Source of the DNA: Porphyra umbilicalis
Taxonomy: Eukaryota; Rhodophyta; Bangiophyceae; Bangiales; Bangiaceae
Direction: 5' to 3'
DNA length: 64,000 nt
NCBI GenBank assembly: GCA_002049455.2
Contig: KV918884.1
Location: 124,001-188,000, forward strand
Part shown: piece by piece, positions 53,668 to 63,308 of the stretch
Position numbering within the stretch: the first letter of the stretch is position 1
How the letters are laid out: each line of letters begins with the position of its first letter
The notes under the pieces: model-generated
The model's input: only the letters and a program-made list of their open reading frames with translations
The model's database searches: none
What the model was told of the DNA's origin: nothing
Made by a program: the position numbers and the translations under genes

Positions 53668-55410
53668 GCGCTGTGGCTAGTGTGCACGATCATGATCAAC
53701 GCGGCAATGGTGGATACAGGCGTCATAGGGAAGTGGAGGCACCGCTGGGTGGTGCAGGCGTTGCTTCCCGCGCTCCTGCTCGTGCTGGCAGTGGTGTGGC
53801 TTCTTGAGATGGACACGACAATGGCGTCGGGAACGAAGGTGAGGCTCAGGGACTCGTCGGTGCAAGCGTTGATGCCCGCGCTCGTGGGGGTGCTGCCGCT
53901 TGCGTGGCTGCTCGAGACGGACGCGTCGATGGCACCGATGGTGCAAAGGCAGTACGCGGACTTGGTGGTGCGCGCATTGACGCCCGCGCTCGTGCTGGTG
54001 CTTCCGTTGGTGTGGTTGCTCACGACGGACGTGACGATGGTGGCGATAAAGCAGTGGCGGTACGCGAGCTTGGAGGTGCACGCATTGGTGCACGCGCTGG
54101 TGGTCGTGGTGCCGCTGGTGTGGTTGCTCAAGATGGACCCAACGATGATGGCGATGGTGCAGCGGCAGTACGCGGACTTTGTGGTGCACGCGTTGATGCA
54201 CGCTCTTGTGCTGTTGGTGCCGATGAAATGCTTGCTCAAGATCGATCCGACGATGGTGGTGGTGGGGAATTCGCGGTATGTGGACTTGGAGGTGCATGCG
54301 TCGATGCACAAGCTGGTAGTGGTGGTGCCGATGGTGTGCTTTCTCAAGATGGACGTGTCGACGGTGGTCATGATGCAGCGGCAGTACATGATCATGAACG
54401 TGCACGCATCGATGCACGCGCTGGTGCTGGTGCTCCCGTTTGCGTGGTTGCTGAAGATTGACGCGACGATGGTGGCAATGTTGCCGCGGTGGTACGCGGA
54501 CTTGGTGGTGCACGCGTTGATGCACGCGCTCGTGCTGGTGGTTTCGGTTATGAGGCTGCTCAAGCTGGACCCGAAAATGGGGTCAGGGGTTGATTGGCGG
54601 TACGCGGACTGGCAGGGGCACGCGTCGATGCTCACGCTCCTGCTGGTCGCGCCGATGGTGTGTTTGCACAGGATGGCCGCGACGATTGTGGCAATGGTGC
54701 AGGGGTGGTCAACAGACTTCGTGGTGCACGCTTTGCTGCACGCGCTCGTGCTGATGCTCCCGTTGGCGTGGTTGCTGAAGATGAACGCGACGATGATGGC
54801 AATGTTGCAGCGGTGGTACGCGGACTTGGAGGTGCACGCGTCGACGCACGCGCTTGTCCTATTGGTGCCGATGAGGTGTTTCCTGATGCTGGACGCGATG
54901 ATGGTGGTGGGGATGCACCGGCGGTACGCGGTCTTGGAGGTTCACGCGTCGATGCACGCGCTCGTGCAAGTGCCCCCGTTGGTGTGGTTGCTGAAGATGG
55001 ATGCGACGATGGTGGTGGTGGTCGGGTGGCTGTCCGAGAACTTGGTGGTGCGCACATTGATGCACGCGATTCTGGTCGTGTTGCCGATAATGTGGTTGCT
55101 CAAGGTGGACGCGACGATGGTGGCGATGGTGCAGCGGCCGTACGCGGACAAGGAGGTGCACGCGTCGATGCACGCGCTCGCGCTGGTTCTCTCGTAAGTG
55201 TGGTTGCTCAAGTTGGACCCGCTGATGGTGGTGGTGGTGGAGTGGCAGTACGCGGACTTGTTGGTGCACACGATGATGCACGCGATTTTGGTCGTGCTGT
55301 CGATAATTTGGTTGCTCAAGATGAACGCGACGATGGTGGCAATGATGCGGCAGCAGCACGAGGACTTGAATGTCCACGCGTTGATGCCCACGTTCGTGAC
55401 TGCAGTACCA
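53668..55410 (+). repeat. 108-bp minisatellite of JmjC locus 2, left block
   Basis: About 16 tandem units of exactly 108 bp (36 codons). Because the unit is a multiple of three, five or six frames stay open. One plus frame, in phase with the 736-codon ORF and separated from it by a single TAG, runs 505 codons and repeats a hydrophobic unit (HALMHALVLVLPLVWLLKMD). Another plus frame repeats a Gly/Asp/Arg-rich unit (LGGARVDARARAGAPVGVVA, then QDGRDDGG). That second phase is the one continuing into unique coding sequence after the right block. Minus-strand frames (up to 351 codons) are artefacts of the same property. Confidence 0.85.
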
Positions 55411-55429
55411 CAATCCAGGGGGTTACCTC

Positions 55430-56300
55430 AGAATGAGGAAAGTAATGGCCGTCTCAGCTGTTCGCGCGACACCCGCTATCGGACTCGAGGTCCGGGAAGT
55501 CGGGCCGATCGAAACGCCAAGACATCTAGACACGGTTTACTTGCCGGCGACGACGGTGCTCGCACACGGCGACGCCTCCCACCGGCCCCGTCGGGGCTCC
55601 GTCCCCCGCGTTCGCGTTGTGCCCGTCCACGGCGGCCGCCGCTCAGGGACCGGCGTCGCCGTCCGTCGCGCCGACCACGTCGGGACCGCTTGGACGCCGC
55701 CCAACCGTCCCCATTCATCCGGCGGTGCCGCCGGGCAAGCGGCTCTCGTGCGACTCGAACGGCCGGGAATGGCGGAAGCCGCCTCACCCGGCGGGCGCTG
55801 TTGCGATGGCCGGCCCCGGGGCCGAGGCACCGACGTCCCCGGCGCCCGTCATAGCGGCTTGCCTCGTCCCCGTCCCCGGCGGGGGGCTCGCGAGCGTGCC
55901 GGAGGAGCGTCCGCCGCTCCTGGGGCAGACTGCCCTCGCGTTCCCGCCACGGCCGGCGCCACTCGCCGTCCGGGCCTGGCTCTCTCCGCTGGGGCCGCCC
56001 GGCGCCACGGCCGACTGGCCGCTTGTCAGAGACGTCTTTCTGCCCGCCCATTCCCAGGACACGGCTGGGGCGCACGCCGTGTGGCGGTAGGAGTATGCCA
56101 AGGCGGCGGGATACGACGACAGGCCGGCGCCCGACCGCGACTTTGCGTCCTTTGTTTGTTTGTCGACCAGTGGGCGCTACGAGTGTTCGAGAAACAGCGG
56201 GTGTGGGCCACCGTAGGTCCTACTCAATCCGCCCGGCCCGGCCCGGCCCGACTCACCCCCCTCGCCCACCACCCGACAACTCTTTCGGACCGACTCTATC
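55430..56300. other. GC-rich block of unknown origin inside locus 2
   Basis: Abruptly more GC-rich than its surroundings, with long ORFs in several frames on both strands (up to 325 codons on plus). Compositional bias explains most of these. One frame ends with a more protein-like tail (ADWPLVRDVFLPAHSQDT, then DRPAPDRDFASFVCLSTSG). No domain recognised. It interrupts the JmjC locus between minisatellite and element E and is probably part of an insertion. Confidence 0.4.
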
Positions 56301-57101
56301 ATGACGACATCGTGCGTGCATGCCCTCCGTGCCAACTTTTTCACCTTCTTCATGCCCAAGATCTGTCATCTCAGGCGGGTGATCAGATGTCAAGAAGCGC
56401 GAGAAGTTGAAGGAAATAGGTCCACCAGGGCATGCTGCTTTGTACAAGAGCTCGTACTTGATGAATAACTGCTCTCTGGGGTGTTTCATAGCGACAGACT
56501 GCGTCCTATCAGTGGTCTGCCTTTTTTCCATCACGGACCTCTGGGGAGCTTCAGAAGTAGACGCTTCAGTACCTCTCGAGGCACAGTGGCCGAGAGCTGA
56601 AGCTCGAGTGGGTGACCCGAGGCCAGAACGGCATCGCTGAGCTCATTTATGCAGTCAGAACCGCCGTTCGCTATAAGGGTTCCTCAGGACAGCCCTGCCG
56701 ACAGCAGCATCAAACAGTCGTTTCTGGGTCGATTGAGCCCCCTCGTACAACAGACACTAGCAAATTGGCGCCATGGGGGGCGTTCAAGCGTGCCCACGTC
56801 TCGGGCAGACGCGATGGTGGATGATATTGCGCGCGCGCGCATCCAGAACAGGGCACAGCGCGGACAGAGGGCGGCATTTGAGGTCCCGGGGAGTGGCGGG
56901 AACCGCCCCAGGGCGCCCCAAAAATGGCGCCCCAAAGTGACTTTTTCGCTTAGCAGAATGTACCTCAGTTCCCCCAGGGCTAGACAGACCACGCTGAGTT
57001 CATTCCTGGCGTCAAAATGGACAGCAGACAACGGGAAAAGCTTGAAAACAGACGCTGAAAATGAGGATCAAATGAGCGGGAAAGGATCAACTGAGTCCCC
57101 C
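56301..57101. other. Insertion-derived spacer between GC-rich block and element E
   Basis: No recognised coding domain; the longest frame (56,649-57,152, 167 codons) contains ARARIQNRAQRGQRAAFE but no known family. The words ACAACAGACACTAG (near 56,747) and GAATAGACACTAG (57,106-57,118) are related and resemble the terminus of the MITE at 25,112-25,417. Confidence 0.4.
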
Positions 57102-57118
57102 GATAGAATAGACACTAG
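57102..57118. repeat. Terminus of the 306-bp MITE family
   Basis: GATAGAATAGACACTAG is the reverse complement of CTAGTGTCTATTCTATC and matches the left terminus of the MITE at 25,112 except near its inner end. No partner terminus was found upstream, so this is a single end. It abuts the truncated LTR of element E. Confidence 0.55.
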
Positions 57119-57297
57119 AGCCAAGCGAAGATCAAATCCAAAACACGCCTAAATTAACGCCCCAAGATGACCCAACACAAATATGTGCAACTTAACCACG
57201 TCTTGCAAATGTACCATCTGCGGTACCATATGGGTCACCGAGCATCATCCATCCGCGAACCGCCAGTGGAGTCGGCGACGAGCATCACAGTCGAGCA
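57113..57297 (-). repeat. Partial 3' LTR of element E
   Basis: 185 bp aligned without gaps to 61,639-61,823, ending CA on the plus strand next to a purine-rich (minus strand) tract. The rest of the LTR is not present. Confidence 0.85.
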
Positions 57298-57299
57298 CT

Positions 57300-58680
57300 G
57301 CTCCTTGCTCGTTGCCGCGGAGATTCTTGATTTCAGCAAAGCCCCATGTCTTCGACATGCTTGTCGTGCTTGGTCTTGCCGAGCTCCTTTGTCTTGGGGT
57401 CCGCCACCATGTCGTCCGTTGCACTATGCTCCAGTGTCACCTTGTCCGTCGTGATGGCCTCGCGCACGAAGTGGTAGCGAATGTCGATGCGCTTAGTGCG
57501 CTTGTGCTCGACGGGGTTCTTGGAGAAGTCAATTCACCCACTGTTGTCGACGATGATGTTGATCGGCCCTCCCGAGATCGCTGTCCGTAGCCCTTGAGTT
57601 GCCACGCTTTGCACGAGCTTGTTGCGCCAAACAGCTTCCTTGCTGGCTTCACTTAAAGCCATGTACTCATATTCCATCGTCAGGAGCGCCACCGTCTTAT
57701 GCAACTGGGAACCCCAGCTGACGGCTGCTCCGCCAAAGATGAATGTGAAGCCCGTCGTAGAACGTCAAGTCTTGTGGTCACCCGCCCAATCGGCATGCCT
57801 AAAGCCTTGTAGAACACAGAAAGAGTGCTTGTCGAAGACCAGCCCCTTGTCCATCGAACCCTTGACGTACCGGAGAACGCGCTTGATCGCCGCCCGATGC
57901 TCCTTGCCGTAGCACGAGACAAATCGACTCAGCTTCCCGATAGCGAAAGCGAGGTCAGGACGTGTCCCGACCATCAGGCACATGAGACTGCCGACTGCTT
58001 CGCGATAGGGCAGCGCGTCGTCGCTCTCGTCGGCCTTGACCAGCTGCAAGCCCACCTCCAGCGACGTTCCGATCGGGTTGCACTCCGCCATCCCGAACTT
58101 TTCCAGCACTTGCCCCGCGTACTTTCCCTGCGACAGCTTGAGGGTGCCCAACGCCTTGTCACGCCTCATCTCTAGCCCGAGGATGACCTTCACCTCGCTC
58201 AGGTCCTTTATCTCAAAACGCCTGTGCAGAGCGTCCTTGATATTGTTGATCGCCGCCAGGATTGATGCCACCAACAGCAGATCGTCGAAGTACACCAGGA
58301 CGATGATGATTTTGCCGTCATCCATAAGGAGGTAGAGGCATGCATCCGGGTCAATGTTGTCAAACCCCTGCGACTTGAGGAAGTCGTCGAGCTTGGCGTG
58401 CAACATTTTGGAAGCTTGCTTCAGCCCATAGAGCGCTTGGAGGAGACGACACAACTTGTCAGGATACGTCGGATCCACATAGCCGTCTGGCTGCTCCATG
58501 TAGACCTCTTTGTCTAGGTCGCCGTTGAGGAATGCCGTCTTGACGTCCGTCTGATGTAGCTCCCACCTGCTCGCCGCCGTCATCGTCAGAATGCATCGGA
58601 TGGTAGTGAATTTGGCCACCGGCGCGAACGTCTCGTTGATATCGAGCCCCTTGATCTCCCGGTTCCCCATGAAGCACAGG
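57300..58680 (-). pseudogene. Element E reverse transcriptase and RNase H region
   Basis: Classic copia RT: DINETFAPVAKFTTIRCIL, HQTDVKTAFLNGDLDKEVYM, LCRLLQALYGLKQASKM, and catalytic VYFDDLLLVA (~58,283-58,312). Then LPYREAVGSLMCLMVGTRPD and LAFAIGKLSRFVSCYGKEHR lead to RNase H (RHADWAGDHKT and downstream). Much closer to the plant/animal copia consensus than element D. Part of a broken fossil. Confidence 0.9.
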
Positions 58681-58989
58681 CGCGCCTTTTGCCGCGTAGT
58701 GTCGTTCCAGTTCTTGTCAACCTCGTTTTTGACATTGTAAATTCACTTGTTCCTCAGCGCGCGTCGACTGGCCGGGCCATCCGTTAAGCACCAAGTCTTG
58801 TTCTTGCGGACGGCCTCCATCTCCTCGTCCATGGCGATCTGCCACTTCGCTGATTCTTGCCTTTGACCGGCTTGCACGTACGTCGTGTGCGCCTCGTGAG
58901 CAACCAGGCTCACCGGGCGCGAGTACTCTACAGTTACTCGCTGCGCTCAGCCGCTACGACGCAGCGTGTCTTCAGAGCCACCACAACCT

Positions 58990-60080
58990 TGATTGTCGTC
59001 CGCAGACTTGTCAGATCCATCGTCTTGCTTGTCATTCTTGTCGCCATTGTCGGCATCTACGTCCTCGCCGACGCTTGCAGAACGCAAGCCCGTCTCGACT
59101 TTGTCATCTTTGTCTTCGGGAAGCTCTTTCGCAATTTTGGCGACCTCGCTTACGTTTGTCTCCGCGAACACGACGCTTCGTGCCTTGACGACCTCGCTGT
59201 CGTCAAGAATGACCTTGTACGCCTTGCTGCCGTCGGGATAGCCTAAAAAGACGCCCTTCGCCGCCTTCTCGCCCACTTTTCCGTCGATATGACTCTTGTG
59301 CAGCACCACCCAGCATGTTGACCCAAACACCAGGATGTGGCTTTTGTTGAGCGTATTCCCGCTCCACAGCTCAAAAGGAGTCTTGCTGACGGGAAGCGCC
59401 CGGCTGCTGAGGCGGTTCTTGATGTACACCGCCGTCTTGATAGCATCCGCCTAACGATCCTGATCGACGTCCTTGTATCCCATCCTCGTACGTTCCATCT
59501 GCACGAGACCTCGGTTGAGCCGCTCAGCAACCCCGTTTCGCACCGTGGTGTGGTGCTCCGTGCCGTATTCATCGTGGAGAACCGTGAATGCGTTCGACAC
59601 ATACTCGCCGCCTTTTTCGGAGCGCACGCTCTTGATGTTGGTTGCCGTGTGCAGCTGGGCCTTCGTCAGCCACTTCTTGTACTCAGAGAGCAGATCGCTC
59701 TTCTTTCGCAGAAAGAACACGTCTGTTCAGCGGGAGAAGTCGTCGGTGAAGGTGCCGAAGTAGAGCGCACCGCCATGCGATGGCTCTGACATCGGCCCGC
59801 CCAGGTCCGAGTGCACGAGCTGCATGCGCTTGCTGACTCAATCTCTTCCTGCACTAGGCATAGGTGTCATAGCCGCCTTCTCAAACACGCACGGCTCTCA
59901 AACATAATTGACCGCCATGGAAAAGCACTTGAGTCTGTCAATGCTCCTGTTCTTGATCATTTGCTGAACGCCAGCCACGTTGACGTTCCCAAGGCGCTGA
60001 TGCCAGAGCTGAATAGAGGCCCCCGCAGCAATATCCGATAGTGGGTCCATGTCCAGGTGGAAGAGCCCGTTCAAACGCGT
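58990..60080 (-). pseudogene. Element E integrase region
   Basis: GAG-pre-integrase word LWHQRLGNVNVAGVQQMIKN (~59,960-60,025). Core pieces: LHTATNIKSVRSEKGGEYVS, VRNGVAERLNRGLVQMERTR, TPFELWSGNTLNKSHILVFG and KGVFLGYPDGSKAYKVI, all standard copia integrase blocks, then an Asp-rich linker to RT. Part of a broken fossil. Confidence 0.85.
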
Positions 60081-60339
60081 ACCGCACGCAGCAATCTTCT
60101 CGTTCATCTTGATGACGGACGTACCGCGCTTGAAACACACTTCCGCACCACGTTCCTCCATCATGCCGACCGATAGGAGGTTCAAGCCCATAGTAGAAAC
60201 ATGGAGTTCTTTCTCCAACTTGATCTCGCGCGTCTTGCCGTGAAGGATGACGTTGAGTACGACTGTTCCGACGCCCGCCGTGTCCACAGACCCCTTGTCA
60301 CCCATCGTGACGCTGCGTCTCGAGGTCGTCTGGTAGTCG

Positions 60340-61285
60340 TCGAAGCACGCGCGCATCAAGCATATGTGTGCAGACGCCGCAGAATCTACAAGACAAGACT
60401 TGGAGATGTCATCTCTGTCAGCCGCATTGCCCACCAGACAGATGGCGTCGTCGCTATCGCTACCATCTTCAGCCGCAGTCGCGACCACCTTGTCCTGTCT
60501 CTTATTCTTGGCCTTGAGCTCTGGGCAATCATGAGAGATGTGCTCAAGCTTGTTGCAGCAGAAGCACTCGATCTTGGAGAGGTCACCAGGGCGGCCCTGA
60601 CCGCGATAGTTGGCGCCGACAAGTGCCATGTCGCCAATGCGCTTCGTCGCCGATGACTTGTCCGCCTGCCGCCGCTCCTCCTGAAGCTAGCGGCTCGTGA
60701 CAAAGTCGAGGCGTAGCTCGTCCTCGCCCTTGGCGTCGAGAACCACCAGCAAGTTCTCACACTTGGACGTCAGACCGTTGAGGACGCTCATAGCAACGTC
60801 CATCTCCGTCACCTCGCCGCGCATGGCCTTGAGGTTCTCGCCGAGGTCGCGCACGCGGTTGATGTAGCCCAGAATGCCCTCGCCGACGGTCATTGCGACG
60901 GTGCAGAACTTGCGTCACGCATCATCGTGTTCATCAAACTATTGCGCTGAAAGACACCCTGCAGCGTCGACCACTTTTCCGCCGTCGTCTTGCAGCCCGA
61001 CACGTGCTCGAGCTGCTCAGACTCAAGGGTGAGTTCGATGATGGCGCTCGCCTTCGTGTCTCGACGCTTCCACAAAGCCAACTTGCGGTCTTTCGCGTCC
61101 GTCGGCTGGCCGTCTTCGTCAAGCATGTTGTTCAGGTCGCACAGCGCGAGGACCATCTTAATGCGCTGATGCCACTCGTGGAAGTTCGTCTCCGTCAACT
61201 TGTCAATCATGATGCCGCCCATGCCGGCAGCGCCTCCTTCCATGATACATTCTTGTCGTAGCGCCCGACCTTGCCAAGCCATGCG
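60340..61285 (-). pseudogene. Element E gag and protease region
   Basis: Copia Gag: DKLTETNFHEWHQRIKMVLA, LWKRRDTKASAIIELTLESE, YINRVRDLGENLKAM. A zinc knuckle CFCCNKLEHISHDC (C-x2-C-x4-H-x4-C, ~60,522-60,567) follows. The protease active-site word SCLVDSAASAHICLM lies near 60,355-60,400; Asp-Ser/Thr-x-Ala is normal for copia proteases. Part of a broken fossil. Confidence 0.85.
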
Positions 61286-61387
61286 CCTTGACCGTCACAT
61301 CGTTAAATCACCTTGATCTCGTCTTCTTCGCACTTGCGGCGACCGCCGCGACACCAGCTGGCACACCTTGCGCTTGTCATAGCCACG

Positions 61388-61404
61388 GCTCCGGGCCCAT
61401 AACC
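61388..61404 (-). promoter_or_regulatory. Candidate half-tRNA primer site of element E
   Basis: On the minus strand GGTTATGGGCCCGGAGC follows the LTR end (...CTCAACA) directly. It is complementary to an initiator tRNA-Met anticodon stem-loop (CCGGGCCCATAACC) rather than to a tRNA 3' end. This is the arrangement known for Drosophila copia and Ty5-like elements, which prime from a cleaved tRNA half. Confidence 0.7.
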
Positions 61405-61823
61405 TGTTGAGAACGCAGTTGGGATAGGGGTTGGGGGACCACGGTGAAGTGGTTGAGTGGCTTGAGCGTGTGTTTGTGTCTGTGAACGTGCTTTGTTGGT
61501 TGTCCTGAGGTTCGCCCGCCTCTCCCAACGGAGAGCCCCTCTCAAATAGTCCCCACCGGCCCAGGTGCTCTCTCCTCTCGCGCCCACACCGACGCCCACG
61601 CCCTCGCACCAAATCTAATCACTCACCAAATCAAAAGCCACTAGAGCCAAGCGAAGATCAAATCCAAAACACGCCTAAATTAACGCCCCAAGATGACCCA
61701 ACACAAATGTGTGCAACTTGACCACGTCTTGCAAATGTACCATCTGCGGTACCATATGGGTCACCGAGCATCATCCATCCGCGAACCGCCAGTGGAGTCG
61801 GCGACGAGCATCACAGTCCAACA
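61405..61823 (-). repeat. 5' LTR of element E
   Basis: 419 bp reading TGTTGAGAAC...CCAACA on the plus strand. The inner boundary is fixed by the primer site, the outer by the return of minisatellite sequence. Its last 185 bp match 57,113-57,297; its first ~240 bp match 50,678-50,920. Confidence 0.85.
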
Positions 61824-62560
61824 ATTGCTGCACGCGATCGTGGTGGTGTTGCCGGTGATAAGGTTGCTCATCATGGACGCGACGATGATGGCGATGATGC
61901 AGAAACAGTACGCGGACTTAGAGGTGCCCGCGTTAATGCACGCGCTTGTGCTGATGATGCCCATGATGTTGCTGCTCAAGATGGATCCGAAGATGGTGGT
62001 GGTAGTGGAGTGACGGTACGCGGACTTGGTGGTGCGCACAGTGGTGCACGCATTCGTGGGCGTAGTGCCGATGTTGTGGTTGCTCCAGATGATTGTGGAA
62101 ATCGCGGAGGTGACTCAGTGGATGCATCAAGACGTCGTGGCGCAGGCGTTGATGCACGCCCTCGTGCTAGTGCTCCGGATGGTGTAGCTGCATAACGTGT
62201 ACATGGCAAGAATGGCGGTTGTGAAGTGAAGGTACCCGGACTTGACCATGCAGTCATTGATGCACGCGCTCGTGGTGATGCTGCGGTTGGTGTTGTCGCT
62301 CAAGAGGGACCCACACATGGTGGCTGTGACGGAGTGGAGGCACGGGGACTCGATGGTGCAGCCGTTGACGCCCGCGCTCGTGGTGGTGCTCTCGTTGGTG
62401 ATGTTGCACAAGACGGACGAGACCATGGTGGCGGTGATGAAGTGCAACCACAAGAACGCGCCCGCGCTGCCGTTCACGCACGCGCTCGTTGTGGTGCCGC
62501 CGTTGGTATGATTACTCAACATCGACACGACACTCGTGGTGAAGGACATGGCCAAGACCG
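61824..62560 (+). repeat. 108-bp minisatellite of JmjC locus 2, right block
   Basis: About six to seven 108-bp units continuing the left block beyond element E, e.g. LDHAVIDARARGDAAVGVVA and LDGAAVDARARGGALVGDVA, 36 codons apart. The units become irregular towards the right end. Confidence 0.8.
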
Positions 62561-63308
62561 CAGAGGCGGCGACGGTGGTCGGGTGCTTGAGCAAGACGGG
62601 GGTCGTCCCGCCGCAACCGACGGCGGTGGGGATGTACATGCACGAGGACTCACTGGCGCTGCCGCCGATGCAAAGGTTCTTGTTGGCGCTGCCGTTGGAA
62701 TGCAACCTCATGTTCGACGCGATGATGGCGGTGCACGGTGTACCCCCGTTAAAGGACCCAGCACAGGAGTCCGCGGCCTTACCGAGGGACCATGGTGTGG
62801 TGCCGTCGCGGGAAACGGTCTTTTGGCCGGTGATCCTTCTTTGCTGTGCGCGGGTCTCGCCTCACGGCGCAATGATCCATTGGCTAGCTTTGATGCAGAT
62901 GAAATAAACGTTTTGGCCTGCACTCTTCCCTCAAACCACATGGCCGGAGGATTTGAAGGAGTCCCTAGCGCAACGCTCGCGCCGAAACAGAGCACTCAGA
63001 GGCCTGGGGCTGCCGGGAATGATCCGACATCGCCAAAGAAATTTCACGAGCAAAAGCTGTGTACCAGCAGAGAAGCTCCTGACGCCACTGTGCGCAGAAA
63101 TATTGCCATGGATGCGGGCGGGGAGCCCAAGGATGGTCGCGGTGGTGACAAAGTGTCGGCTCAAGTGCTTGTGTCTCCGACGCGACGTGCCGGGGATTCC
63201 TACAACGTTCCTGTGACTGAGTTACACCCTGCTTCTGAGTTGACATTGCACGCACTGAAACGGTCGGTGCATCATTCAGGCAATTTGGCGCGCACTTGTT
63301 CCAAATAG
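62226..63308 (+). CDS. Minisatellite-to-linker frame of JmjC locus 2
   Basis: 360-codon plus-strand frame starting inside the minisatellite (Gly/Asp/Arg phase) and continuing without a stop through unique sequence: LLAGDPSLLCAGLASRRNDP, SFDADEINVLACTLPSNHMA, DVSYNVPVTELHP-like and LTLHALKRSVHHSGNLART. It shows which minisatellite phase is joined to the JmjC end of the gene. No domain recognised; a probably disordered linker. The JmjC part begins in another frame just before its end, so an intron or shift lies near 63,300. Confidence 0.45.
   Translation: MKVPGLDHAVIDARARGDAAVGVVAQEGPTHGGCDGVEARGLDGAAVDARARGGALVGDVAQDGRDHGGGDEVQPQERARAAVHARARCGAAVGMITQHRHDTRGEGHGQDRRGGDGGRVLEQDGGRPAATDGGGDVHARGLTGAAADAKVLVGAAVGMQPHVRRDDGGARCTPVKGPSTGVRGLTEGPWCGAVAGNGLLAGDPSLLCAGLASRRNDPLASFDADEINVLACTLPSNHMAGGFEGVPSATLAPKQSTQRPGAAGNDPTSPKKFHEQKLCTSREAPDATVRRNIAMDAGGEPKDGRGGDKVSAQVLVSPTRRAGDSYNVPVTELHPASELTLHALKRSVHHSGNLARTCSK

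Larger units (their letters stand above)
57113..61823 (-). mobile_element. Ty1/copia element E, inserted in JmjC locus 2
   Basis: Minus-strand copia element. Read on the minus strand: 5' LTR (61,823-61,405), primer site, gag (~61,240-60,520) with zinc knuckle, protease (~60,400), integrase (~60,080-59,000), RT (~58,680-57,950), RNase H (~57,930-57,300) and a partial 3' LTR (57,297-57,113). The shared 185-bp LTR stretch differs at about 4 positions, so the insertion is fairly recent. Minisatellite DNA resumes right after 61,823, so E lies inside the locus 2 gene. Broken fossil with several breaks. Confidence 0.9.

Noticed and set aside
53580-54635. Minus-strand 351-codon ORF and other minus frames in the 108-bp minisatellite
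   Set aside because: The unit is a multiple of three and poor in stop codons, so frames stay open automatically; the minus phases do not continue into unique protein-like sequence.
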